Shown here one piece after another: positions 23,811 to 34,481 of a stretch of 64,000 bases of DNA. The stretch comes from Artemisia argyi (lineage: Eukaryota > Streptophyta > Magnoliopsida > Asterales > Asteraceae). How positions within the stretch are numbered: the first letter of the stretch is position 1; the number at the start of each line of letters is the position of its first letter. The stretch spans positions 128,169,796 to 128,233,795 of the forward strand of contig CM060692.1 in the NCBI GenBank assembly GCA_030686995.1. The letters are read 5' to 3'. Made by a program: the position numbers and the translations under genes. The notes beneath the pieces were generated by a model, which had not been told where the DNA came from, did not search any database, and saw only the letters and a list, made by a program, of their open reading frames with translations.

Positions 23811-24771
23811 ATGAACACCCGCTCATCTTCTAAATGTCTTATTTCTCCACTTTCAAATCCCGAAAGTTTATTTTGACACAATCACCGAGTTCTTTTCCCA
23901 ACCGTTGAGAAAATGAACCAAGACGAACAACATTTGGGACCCCCGCCGATGCGTGGTGCTCAAAACAATGGGATCCTTCCAATGGGACACCAACCGGCTT
24001 ATGATTTACGTCTGATGGAGGAACAACTCCAATCACCATTTAATGGTGTGAGGAGGGCCATCGTGATTCCCGATATCACTGCAAATCAATTTGAGATTAA
24101 TCACGGGTTACTCAACATCATCATGAGTATCTCATTTCACGGTTTAGAAAGTGAAGATCCTTATGTTCACATAAGGAATTTCACCGACATCACTGAAACT
24201 ATAAAGTTAAACCAAGTTCCGTATGATGTGGTTAAAATAAAATTGTTTCCTTTCTCCCTCAAGGGAGCAGCCCAGACTTGGCTTGAAAAGGAACCACCGA
24301 ACTCAATTCATACTTGGGATGATCTAGCTTCCAAGTTCGTGAATCATTTCTATCCTCCTTCTAAAACATCTAATCTCCGAACTCAAATCTTTCGATTTCA
24401 GCAAACTTTCAATGAATCGTTCAGCGAAGCTTGGGATAGATTTAAGGAGTTGTTGGAAAAATGTCCAAATCATGGGTTTTCACCTTTGCATCAGATTGAT
24501 AGTTTTTACAATGGGTTGAGTCTTGACGATCAAGACTCACTCAATTCTGCTGCGGGTGGAAATTTTGTTGACCCGAAACATTCAAGATGCCTTCACAATT
24601 ATTGAGAATAAAGCTAAAGTGAGGATAGCTAGAAACAAACTTCAAGCTTCAACTGCTAGTAGCAAATCTAATGATGAAGTTATGAATGCTATAGCTGCCC
24701 TCACTAAAAAAGTTGAATCAATGGCTATTGAAAAATCTTGTCATCAAGTTAAAAACCATCAAGTCAATATG
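23811..24771 (+). pseudogene. gag: Athila gag, first part (element A)
   Basis: The capsid polyprotein. I place the start at ATG 23811 (MNTRSS), the usual beginning of Athila gags, although an in-frame TGA at 23874-23876 follows; an internal Met at 23913 is in the same frame. The Retrotrans_gag core is clear: a FEINHGLLN segment, a KLFPFSLKGAAQTWLEKEPP segment, KFVNHFYPPSKTSNLR and SFSEAWDRFKELLEKCPNHG, ending in LNSAAGGNF. A frameshift near 24565 moves the frame, which then reads TRNIQDAFTIIENKAKVR to the point where element B is inserted (24771). The sequence resumes at 32961. It is close to D's intact gag. Confidence 0.85.
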
Positions 24772-24858
24772 TGATACGCGGGATTGCGCCCTTGCAACAG
24801 GTTTTACCTCTTAAGGGATCTTGAGAAGCTTGCAATCCCCGCCAGGCAGTGTACCTGA

Positions 24859-24886
24859 TCGTTGTAGTATAGTATAGTGACAAGTA
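24859..24886 (+). other. tRNA-Asp-like segment in B's left LTR
   Basis: Reads TCGTTGTAGTATAG, then TATAG, then TGACAAGTA. Apart from the five-base TATAG duplication this is nearly the 5' half of plant tRNA-Asp as I recall it (acceptor 5' strand plus D arm with A box). It lies antisense to the element. The same segment occurs at 26904-26931, 31351-31378 and 62447-62474. It does not fold as a whole tRNA. Confidence 0.55.
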
Positions 24887-25567
24887 CCGGGGGATTGATT
24901 GTTCAACTCAGGAATAGTGTTGCTAGGATTAGAAAGCCTACTAAACTAGGTCTAGAGGTGAGGGATGATTCTTTTTGTATTTTTTTATATTTTATAAAAG
25001 CAAGTAAAATCTCGGGTTATGAAGGAGTGGGCGGAATTAGTTGCTAGTCAACTAACCCAATTAACTAAAAATGCAATCAAAATAAAATAAAAGAAATGAA
25101 ATTAAACTAATGTGGTGGAAACAATAATGACAAAAAATGTGTTTACTTAGATTTCATTACTCCCTAGATATCTTTTACCGGTTGATTAGCTTGTTACAAT
25201 TGCATGAATGACGGGTTATATTACTTAATACTAGTCGTAGGGCCGTGTACAATATTCCCTAACTCTATAAGATCCTACTTCACTCCTATGTCGAGCCGAC
25301 TAAAAGCTCCTAACATGGGATCATTAGAATTCACTTATGCATTAAATACAACCAAAAATTGTAGTACACCTCCGATCATGTTTCTTAAGACGTTCAAGCA
25401 AGTTACCAATGGAAGTCTGCCAGTTTACTTAAGCCTAACATCGAATACAATCATCCGTAACAACTATAAACAAACAATCAACCAATAATCAACATCTAGG
25501 TTTCACTACATCTAAGCAAACACAATAAAAACCTAGCCTAACATGTTAAAAGAAAGACAAGCATAAG

Positions 25568-27011
25568 TGATGAGGCGAAAAATGAACCGTTTTTAGTGGG
25601 TCATTTTAGCCCGGATTCGAATTTATTTAATCAAATATTTCCCTAAATCGTTCCTTTTATCATCTTAGGCACTTTTGGAGTGAATTCTGGAAAAGGAAGC
25701 ATTTTGGACGTTTTTGGAGCATAAAAGTGAAGAAAATGGCAAAGTCTTAATTTTCCTTGCTGGGAACAGTACCTGACGGCGTCAGAAGTTTCTAAATGAT
25801 GGCGTCAAGAGTAATACAAAAGGTGGAAGTGGATAAAGTCCGTGACGGTCCAAAGAGTTTTGTACTATGGACATGACGGCATCACCATAGGCCGTCATGG
25901 TCCAAATGTTAATGACGGCCCAGAACAGAATTACACATGACGGCGTCAAAAGTGGATCTAGGCAATCTGATTTCATTATGGGCCGCGAGTTTACGGCCTC
26001 AGAATTTCCTTCTTGACGCCTTCACCCTGTAAAATCTATATACAGTTTTGCAATTTTCATTCATTAGTGTGTAACTTTTAGGGTGTAACTTTGGAGATAA
26101 ACCCTAGTCCGATTTTCACAGCTTTTTCAAGGGTTTTTACCCTTTGAAACCTTTCATGTTCAATTGAGATAAGTACTCTTTCAATTCAATCAATATGTCT
26201 ATGTGTTGCTTGAATATATCTTACACTTGTCTTGAATTTAAGATGCTTGGCTAGATCTCTTGCGTGTTTGCTTAGATGTAGTGAAACCTAGATGTTAATT
26301 ATGGGTTGATTGTTTATTTATAGTTGTTACGGATGATTGTATTCGATTTTAGGCTTAAGAAAACTGGCAGACTTCCATCGGTAACATGCATGAACATCTT
26401 AAGAAACATGATCAGAGGTGTACTATGATTTTTGGTTGTATTTAATGCGTAGGAGAATTCTAATGATCCCATGTTAGGAGCTTCTAACGGCTCGACATAG
26501 GAATGAAGTAGGATCCTATAGAGTTAGGGAATATTATACACGGGCCTACGACTAGTATTAAGGAATACGACCCGTCATCCATGCAATTGTAACATATTAT
26601 CAACCTGTAAAAGATATCTAGGGAGTAATGAAACCAAAGTAAACACAACTTTCCCCATTATTGTTTACACCACTAGTTTAATTAGATTTTATTTCATTTT
26701 TGTTATTTTATTTTGATTGCATCTTTAGTTATTGGGTTAGTTGGCTAGTAACTAATTCCGCCCACTCTTCCAAAACCAAGATTTTAATTGCTTTTATAAA
26801 AATATAAAAAATGCAAAAAGAATCATCCCTCACCTCTAGACATAGTTTTTAGGATTTCAAATCCTAGCGACACTATTCCTGAGTTGAACGATCAATTCCC
26901 CGGTACTTGTCACTATACTATACTACAACGATCAGGTACACTGCCTGGTGGGGGTTGTAAGCTTCTCGAGATCACTCGAGAAGTAAAGCATGGTGCGATT
27001 CCCACGTATCA
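25568..27011 (+). mobile_element. Solo LTR of the B/C family, nested in B's own LTR
   Basis: A 1444-base LTR in plus orientation with TGATGAGG at the left, ACGTATCA at the right and target duplication ATAAG (25563-25567, 27012-27016). It is the same family as the LTR it entered, but in opposite orientation, so the region contains large inverted repeats. A TGACGNCGTCA-type cluster lies at about 25770-26016, a TATATA-like box near 26037, and the antisense tRNA-Asp-like segment at 26904-26931. Confidence 0.9.
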
Positions 27012-27668
27012 ATAAGATATAATCAAAAAACACATTGACATATTAAATGATTATTGGAAGAATTATCTTTATTCAAACATGGAAGAAAGAATGGTTTGAA
27101 ACCCCTTCTATAAGCAGAAAATTCGTCCTAGGGTTTATGCTCTAATATTCCACAACTTGTTCCACACTTTACAATGAAAAATTGGAAAAATATATATAGA
27201 CAAAGCATCCTGACGGCGTCATGTATTAACTTCTGACGCCGTCAACTCGCCGCCAAGTTAAGAGTCGTATTGCCTAGATCCAATCTTGACGCCTTCATAT
27301 AGAAATAGACTTTGGGCCGTCACTTGCATTTCGACCCTGACGGCCTTGGTGACGTCGTCAGGTCATTAACACTGAAAATACTCTAGACCGTCACGTTATA
27401 ATTTCCACTTCCACCTCTTTTGTTACTCTTGACGCCATTATGTGTTAATCCTTGACGTCGTCAGGTACTGTTCCCAGCAAGGAATTAGAGACTTTGGCGT
27501 TTTCTTCACTTTTATGCTCCAAAAACGTCCAAAACGCCTCCTTTTCCAGATTTCTCCTCAAAAGTACCTAAAATGACAAAAGGAACGATTTAGGGCAATA
27601 ATTGATCAAATAATCACGAATTCGGGCTTAAATGACCCCTTAAAAGTGGTACACTTTTCGCCTCATTA

Positions 27669-28236
27669 AATACCCTTACACTTGTGATTTGCTTGTCCTC
27701 AAGTAAATGCGCTTTTATTCTAATCAAAATACAAGTTAGGGGTCATTTAACACTAATATAAAAGTAATTACAACAAATAATCGTTCCACTAAAAACCAAA
27801 AAACAAGCACGGAGGTCATACACTAACACCTCACAAATAGTGTTTAGATACTCACATCTCTCGGGTGTAATAGAGTATATATCACAATATGGAAATGGAA
27901 AACATCTCTCACTACCTGTCATAGCAAATAAATTACCATAGGCTTGGGAAAGGATCAAATCTCCACCACTTGGCGTAAGCACCTAAGATAAAGTATCAAA
28001 GAGGTCTTTTAAAGGGTTCTAACGTTAGGTGTAGGGATATGAAAAACACGGTTTTGTTGGATAAAGGAAATATTTACTGGTGGCGAGTTAATCATCTTGG
28101 TTAATTACATGTACAATATGGCGTTGCTAAGCCAAGACTCGACTCGACTTAAGCTAATAAATCAAAAATATAACAAAAACTTAAAACAAACATAGAATGA
28201 AACGGGATGGTAGTCCGTATGTTTTTTCTTCTTTTT

Positions 28237-28288
<52 letters not shown>

Positions 28289-29332
28289 TCTTCTTAATTT
28301 TTCGATTTTTTTTTATTTTATTTTATTTATTTATTTATTTTTATTTGCATACACTTTTACCCTACCATCCAAAATAATACATCGTAGGGAATTTGCATTC
28401 CCCTTACACTTGAATTTTTACATACTTTACAATCAACTACTCTAATGACTCGAATTAAGATAATCAAAATACTTGGAGTACTTTTTAAGATTAACGCACA
28501 TATGAGGGTAATAATTTGATGTTCTTCCCCATTACTTCATAACACTAGTACTTTACCCATGAGTCTCAATCGTCCCAAAAAAAATGTACAAGATATGACT
28601 CGACTTAGCAACCATGTAATCAATTAGATAATTAACTAAGGGTTTAAACATGTAACTATAATGCACTAAATATGAGTGCATACAAGGAAGGCTAAAGCGA
28701 TTTGGTTGCACATTTGGGTGGGTTGTAACAAATTCTTCCTTTAAGTAAGTTGCTTAAAGTTAGAAACGAAAAGATAGGCTCGGAGGGGTGTACTAGGGGT
28801 TTCGTGTACTAAAAATGAGTACAACGCTAAGGTGTGGGAAAATTAATTGACTTTACTAGTCAAGTACTATGACTTAAAATGGTCAAGTAATTATAATACG
28901 GGTTTAAACACAAGGGTGATCCTAATGCCTCTTATCATGTAGTAAATCCTACTACACGAATGTAGTCTCACTAGCGGTCTCGGGATGCATCACTAACGCA
29001 AATTCTAGAATCTAAATGCTACCGGTACACTCATAAGCACTAATAATGAATGCTTTTCCTATCAAATCTAAAGGCGAACCTCACATATTTAGGTGGAAAA
29101 TTTTTCTGAGTGGTACGGTTTTTGTGCTAGTTATACAACTCCTATCCATGAGACGCTTGTTAAGGCTAAAGTTTCACTCTTAAATGTTGTAAAAAAATTT
29201 AAATTTGGCCCTAAAATTGCCCTAACAAGTATTTCTCTTAGTTTTATTACACACCTATTATCAAACAAACAAACTCAAATTCAATTGTATCCTATAAGGT
29301 ATCATCATTTACCCTCCCCTTACACTTAGGAT
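27669..29332 (-). other. 3' non-coding region of B
   Basis: No open frame of substance. It contains an AT microsatellite (28240-28280) flanked by T-rich sequence. It runs from the purine-tract side of the 3' LTR to the conserved hairpin at 29333. Confidence 0.5.
28240..28280. repeat. (AT)n microsatellite
   Basis: About 20 AT units followed by a T run, inside B. Confidence 0.95.
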
Positions 29333-29352
29333 GAACATTGTCCCCAATGTTC
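29333..29352 (-). other. Conserved hairpin (HP3) of B
   Basis: Sense strand GAACATTG, loop GGGA, CAATGTTC: a perfect 8-bp stem. Equivalent hairpins are found in A (60897-60916) and D (42389-42408), where the outer pair is A:T instead of G:C. Confidence 0.6.
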
Positions 29353-30139
29353 AATTAAAGGATGTAAAAGTAAAGCAGGTAAAAGAATGAAAGAAAATAC
29401 TCCCCTGATTCGTTCGGTGTGGATAGTGTGTCAACAAGATTAGATCTTCCTCCAAGAAAATGAACGTTGAAAGCTTCCCTCCAGAAATATAAATCATCTT
29501 CTTGTCATATACAACCTGTTAAACCTGAGAAAACAATCAAGGCAAACCTCGCGTAAAATCGGCGGCTATCTATTATACTAACAAATCCTAGAAAGCAAAT
29601 TAAGATATAATGCTTGTGGAATGAATGTTTGCAGATTTCTTGGAGTTTATATAACTAAAGAATCAACAAAAACTTTATGACTCCGGTTTAAACAAAACTA
29701 GCAAAATTTTTTAGAATATTGGTACCTGACGCCGTCAGGTTGTAACTCCTGTCACCGTCAGAATGTTCCTGGAAGAATCTTTATGTTAAGTTTCCAGAAA
29801 ATTTTTGGAAAAACTTATGTCTTATTTCCTGAAAAATCCTGCAAAACATCATTATGACTCGATATAAGCATTTGACTCTAACAATTACTAATATACATGC
29901 TCATTTAATATTGTTTTGAATCATGCTCATTTTCGTTCTTATAAACAAATTTGGATCTCCCTTACACTTAGCTTTTGCAAAATACCTTTATATGTAATTA
30001 AGACGAAGTTAAAAACAAAATAAAGCATTTTCACAATTCACTTTCAAACATGATTTACCAACAATAAAAATAAAACATGCATACGGAAACAAATAAAATC
30101 AAACAAATAAAAATCAAACAAATAAAAACACACAAAACA
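29353..30139 (-). other. Non-coding spacer of B between HP3 and the post-ORF module
   Basis: AT-rich. It holds two TGACGCCGTCA-like words near 29728-29760, resembling those in the LTR. No gene. Confidence 0.45.
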
Positions 30140-30195
30140 TGGGTTGCCTCCCAAGAAACGCTTTTCTTTATTTATGAGTCTTGTAGCTAGACTCA
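30140..30195 (-). other. Post-ORF two-hairpin module of B (HP1-HP2)
   Basis: In sense order: stem TGAGTCT/AGACTCA (30195-30175, 7-base loop), an A-rich linker containing AAAAGCGTTT, then TGGG/CCCA with loop AGGCAA (30153-30140). It lies 11 bases after the stop codon of the ORF at 30206. A, C and D have the same module. Confidence 0.6.
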
Positions 30196-30205
30196 AGGTC
30201 TTGGG

Positions 30206-30955
30206 CTATCGTGTGTCGCTTATGCTCACATACCCAAGTGTGAGCCATCTAATAGTCGCCTCATCTTTCTTATAGTCATCAATTAGCTCTAAACATCCGC
30301 GATAATACCTTTTATTCTTTTCATGAGGATATTTAAGTCCTTTCCTTTTATCATTCTCACTTAGCATATCAAGGGGTGGATACCTATTACATTTCTCCAT
30401 AGAAAAATCCTTGAACATAGGGTATGCATGGGGCATTTGGTAAACAAAATCTTCATCCCCATCTGAGAATGTAGTTAACCCTTCCACAAGTTTTTCATCA
30501 AGGTTGGTTAACCTTTTGAAGGGTTTTCCAAACACAACTTGGGTTAACTTACTATCGATAAATTCTCCTAGATTCTCCATAACCATAAATTCAACCAGAT
30601 AAACAAAGCTTCCTACAAACACATGCAATGTCTTTACCCTAGCAACAATATTATCTCATTTGTATTCCAACTCATTTACCATAATTTTATTGTATTCACT
30701 ACGCGAGATTATATTCATTGGTAGAGATGAATTAAGGTAAGCATCAAAGCTCCTAAATCCAATTTTACAAGGAAACTGCATATTAAATGAGCTATCATTC
30801 TCAATCCTTGTCCTAGGGTCGACATACCTAAGAGGGTCCACCTCATCTTCCATCCTATCCTCATTAATTACATCACCATAATCTAGGTCCTCATCGGAGT
30901 CCGAATAGTAAAAAGGACTAGCCCTATGGTCATTATCATGGTCAGACTCCTCCAT
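30206..30955 (-). pseudogene. Protease-like protein of element B (one nonsense codon)
   Basis: A single frame of about 249 codons, broken once by a TGA between the 30656 and 30628 portions. The N-terminal third is acidic (Asp/Glu/Tyr-rich). The remainder resembles the retropepsin-like protein of Asteraceae non-autonomous Athila relatives, as I recall them. The segment AYLNSSLPMNIISRSEYNKI aligns in position with the protease active-site segment of D ([17 protein letters not shown]), and VVFGKPF aligns with LILGRPF. The catalytic Asp-Ser/Thr-Gly is absent, so it cannot be an active protease. It could be a structural leftover or a protein with another role. The post-ORF hairpins follow it directly. 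Confidence 0.5.
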
Positions 30956-31239
30956 CTCAGAATTATTGCCAAAGTGATGGTTAGGCGAGAGGATGGGGGG
31001 GTTCTCATTTTCTACTAAAGGGATTGGGGCGGGTATTTGAAAATCCTACGACGAAAAACACGAATAACAGGAATCAAAAGATCAAAGCTATTGTTATCCA
31101 TCGAGATAGTTTACGAACAAAGAAAACAAAGAAATAAGATAGACTAAAGAAAACCTAAAAATAAAAATAAAAATCTTACTAGAAAGGAATCTAGCAAGTA
31201 AACCTAATAAAAAGAAATTCTAACCTAGACAATAACTAT
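30956..31239 (-). other. 5' leader of B
   Basis: Between primer site and ORF. It matches the leader of element C (62588-62745), including a TTTCTAGTAAGATTTTTATT stretch, which ties the two elements to one family. No gag is present. Confidence 0.6.
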
Positions 31240-31257
31240 TCCCCGGTAACGGCGCCA
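31240..31257 (-). other. Primer binding site, tRNA-Asp type (element B)
   Basis: Minus strand TGGCGCCGTTACCGGGG, one transition from the tRNA-Asp 3' complement, six bases from the LTR edge at 31264. Confidence 0.85.
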
Positions 31258-31263
31258 AAAACT

Positions 31264-32955
31264 TGATATGCGGGATTGCGCCCTCGCAACAGGTTTTACC
31301 TCTCAAGGGATCTTGAGAAGCTTGCAATCCCTGCCAGGCAGTGTACCTGATCGTTGTAGTATAGTATAGTGACAAGTACTGGGGGATTGATCGTTCAACT
31401 CAGGAATAGTGTCACTAGGATTAGAAAGCCTACTAAACTAGGTCTAGAGGTGAGGGATGATTCTTTTTGTATTTTTTTATATTTTGTAAAAGCAAGTAAA
31501 ATCTCGGGTTTTGAAGGAGTGGGCAGAATTAGTTGCTAGTCAAATAACCCAATTAACTAAAAATGCAATCAAAATAAAATAAAAGAAATGAAATTAAACT
31601 AATGTGGTGGAAACAATAATGAGAAAAGATGTGTTTACTTAGATTTCATTACTCTCTAGATACTCCCTCCGTCCCTTATTAAATGTCCATGTTTGACTTT
31701 TCAAGTCTTTATTTATCAATTTTGACCTTGAATATTTTTATTTGTGTTATATAGTATTTGATAAAAATTATACGCAATGAAAATACATTTAAAACTTAAT
31801 TCATTCATATATTTTGTATCAAATATTATATTACAAAAACAAAAATATTTAAGGTCAAAGTTGAGAAAGAAAGACTTTGAAAATTCAAACAGGACATTTA
31901 ATAAGGGACGGAGGGAGTATCTTTTACCGGTTGATTAGCTTGTTACAATTGCATGGATGACGGATTATATTCCTTAATACTAGTCGTAGGGCCGTGCACA
32001 ATATTCCCTAACTCTATAAGATCCTACTTCACTCCTATGTCGAGCCGACTAAAAGCTCCTAACATGGGATCATTAGAATTCACTTATGCATTAAATACAA
32101 CCAAAAATCGTAGTACACCTCCGATCATGTTTTTTAAGACGTTCAAGGAAGTCTGCCAGTTTTCTTAAGCCTAACATCGAATACAATCATCCGTAACAAC
32201 TATAAACAAACAATCAACCAATAATCAACATCTAGGTTTCACTACATCTAAGCAAACACAATAAAAACCTAGCCTAACATGTTAAAAGAAAGACAAGCAT
32301 ACGATAGAATCAAACAACACATAGACATATTGAATGATTATTGGAAGAATTATCTTTATTAAAACATGGAAGAAAGAAGGGTTTGAAACCCCTTCAATAA
32401 GCAGAAAATTCGACCTAGGGTTTATGCTCTAATATTCCACAACTTGTTCCCCACTTTACAATAAAAAATTGAAAAAATATATATAGACAAAGCATCTTAA
32501 CGGCGTCATGTATTAACTTCTGACTACATCAACTCGCTGCCAAGTTAAGAGTCGTACTGCCTAGATCCAATCTTGACGCCTTCATATAGAAATAGACTCT
32601 GGGCTGTCACTTGCATTTTGACCCTGACGGCCTTGGTAACGCCGTCAGGTCATTAACACTGAAAATACTTTGGGCCATCACGTTATAATTTCCACTTCTA
32701 CCTCTTTTGTCACTCTTGACGCCGTCATATGTTAATCCTTGACGTCGTCAGGTACTGTTCTCAGCAAGGAATTAGAGACTTTTCCATTTTCTTCACTTTT
32801 ATGCTCCAAAAACGTCCAAAACGCTTCCTTTTTCAGATTTCTCCTCAAAAGTACCTAAAATGACAAAAGGAACGATTTAGGGCAATAATTGATCAAATAA
32901 TCACGAATTCGGGCTTAAATGACTCCTTAAAATTGGTACACTTTTTGCCTCATCA
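31264..32955 (-). repeat. Right (5') LTR of B
   Basis: TGATATGCGG at 31264 and GCCTCATCA at 32955. It contains a Stowaway MITE (31663-31917), the tRNA-Asp-like segment (31351-31378), a minus-strand TATATATA box near 32478-32487, and a TGACG/CGTCA cluster at about 32500-32755 upstream of that box. Without the MITE it is about 1.44 kb. Confidence 0.9.
31663..31917. mobile_element. Stowaway MITE
   Basis: A 255-base element with perfect 26-base terminal inverted repeats beginning CTCCCTCCGTCCC, flanked by TA (31661-31662 and 31918-31919). The other B LTR has the empty site. It encodes no transposase, so it would depend on a Tc1/mariner transposase. Confidence 0.95.
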
Positions 32956-32960
32956 ATATG

Positions 32961-33869
32961 GTAAACCATAGTTATGAGACTTGTGGTGGTCCTCATTTGT
33001 ATTTTGAGTACCCAGCCTCCGGTGGCTTCACTCACGAGAATGTGTATGCTACTTCGGGAACCTACAATATGTGCGGTAATGGTTACCAACCACAAGGAGA
33101 CCGTAATCTACTTAGCTACCATTCTAACAATTATCTTGGACCATCCGATTTCAATCAACCGAATCAAGTCAATCAAGTTAATCAATTGAATCAAAATGCG
33201 CAAAACCGAAACAATCAATTTAACCAGAATCAAAATCAAAACCTGATGAACAATGGTTTTCAAAATCAAAATCAAGTGTTTCATCAGAATTAAAATCGGG
33301 GGAATTACAATCAAGGCCCGAATCAAGGGAATTTTCAAAACCAAGGAAATTATGGAAATTTTCAAAATGCTAATCATGGGAATTACAATCATGGAAATCA
33401 AAATTATGGAAAGTTTCAAAACCAAAATTCAGTTGTGAATCAAAATCAGTCGTCCTCGGATGAGTTACTTAAGCAATTTATGAAAAGTCAAGAGGAAATG
33501 AATAAAATGCTAATTAATCAAATGACTGAATTGAATAAGCATTTCAATGATCGACCCTCGGGCTCGGGTACTCTTCCAAGCAACATGATCGCTAACCCGA
33601 GGGGCGATGCTAAAGCGATCACGACTCGAAGTGGTGTTTCATACGATGGACCCACGGCTCCGACTACCTCTTCTTCTCTTCCTCCCAAGGTAGTTGATCG
33701 TGAGACCGAGGCGACAAAGGACACGGTTCTTCCTACTAACAACGGAAGTACTAAAAACGTCCAACCTCCGGTTGTCCAGCCGTCAAAGCAGAAGGAAAAA
33801 GTTGTTGAACCAGAAAAAGAAGTTCCAGTAAAGACCAAATTGCCTTATTCGTCAAGATTAAATGATTAG
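32961..33869 (+). pseudogene. gag: Athila gag, second part: nucleocapsid (element A)
   Basis: The continuation of A's gag after element B, in one frame with stops at 33291-33293 and 33867-33869. It begins with the zinc knuckle segment YETCGGPHLYFEYPA; the first and last Cys of CX2CX3HX4C are Tyr here, while D keeps all four ligands. A long Asn/Gln-rich low-complexity region follows, then a DELLKQFMKSQEEMNK helix and a conserved linker with ITTRSG before the protease. Stops and lost ligands make it non-functional. Confidence 0.85.
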
Positions 33870-34481
33870 AAGCTCCGTGACAAAGCTAATCATCAAATGG
33901 AGAAGTTCTTCCAAATCTTCCAAGATTTGCTCTTCGACATTAGCTTCGCGGATGCTATACTTTTAGTGCCGAAATTTGCGTCTATGGTTAAAAATATTTT
34001 GCATAACAAGGAAAAATTGTTTGAAATGGCAAAAAGCCCTTTGAATGACAATTGCTCGGCGGTTATTCTCAAAAAGCTTCCCAAAAAGCTTGAACACCCC
34101 GGTCGATTTCTCATTCCTTGCAATTTTCCAGGGATGGGTGAGTGCTTCGCCTTGGCCGATCTTGGTGCTAGCATTAACCTAATGCCATTATCTATTTGGA
34201 AAAAGTTATCTTTACCTGATTTAACTCCAACTTGCATGACCCTCGAGCTTGCCGACCGAACTACTTCCCGCCCGATGGGAATAGCCGAGGATGTCTTCGT
34301 CAATGTTGGAAAGTTCCATTTGCCCGCCGATTTTGTCATTGTTGATTTTGATGCTGATCTACGGGTACCTCTCATTCTCGGGAGAGGTTTCCTAAGGACA
34401 GGCCATGCGTTAATTGATGTTTACGATGAAGAAATTAACCTACGCGTTAGTATTGAAGCCGTAACGTTTAATTTGGATTAA
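33870..34481 (+). pseudogene. pol: Athila protease region (element A)
   Basis: Retropepsin-type aspartic protease that would cut the Gag-Pol polyprotein. It is in frame with the nucleocapsid across the TAG at 33867. The active-site region reads [13 protein letters not shown] (DLGAS in place of D-S/T-G), followed by [22 protein letters not shown] with the second conserved ILGR motif. The frame ends at TAA 34479-34481, where an acidic linker continues in the same frame to about 34660 and then shifts. D has the DSGAS form. Confidence 0.85.

Larger units (their letters stand above)
24772..27668 (-). repeat. Left (3') LTR of B, interrupted by a solo LTR
   Basis: LTR pieces 24772-25567 and 27012-27668 together match the right LTR. 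The outer end is TGATACGCGG at 24772 (CA end of the sense strand). The inner end at 27668 reads TTA where TCA is expected. It is split by the solo LTR at 25568-27011. It carries the tRNA-Asp-like segment at 24859-24886. Confidence 0.85.
24772..32955 (-). mobile_element. Element B, non-autonomous Athila-like, inserted in A's gag
   Basis: A minus-strand LTR element flanked by the duplication ATATG (24767-24771 and 32956-32960). The right LTR (31264-32955) is the 5' LTR, next to a tRNA-Asp-type primer site. The left LTR (24772-27668) carries a solo LTR of the same family. Between them is one broken ORF encoding a protease-like domain, then long non-coding sequence with conserved hairpins. There is no gag zinc knuckle, RT or integrase. 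Its LTR family is that of element C. Removing B restores A's gag frame across HQVNM|VNHS. Confidence 0.85.

Noticed and set aside
24859..24886. A genuine tRNA-Asp gene
   Set aside because: Only the 5' half resembles the tRNA; it has a 5-base internal duplication, no anticodon arm or acceptor closure, and it recurs in every LTR of the family.
30206..30955. A host protein-coding gene
   Set aside because: It lies between the primer site and post-ORF module of an LTR element with target duplications, has a nonsense codon, and aligns with the retropepsin position.
31264..32955. B as two separate solo LTRs
   Set aside because: A single ATATG duplication flanks the whole 24772-32955 unit, and a primer site, ORF and leader lie between the LTRs.
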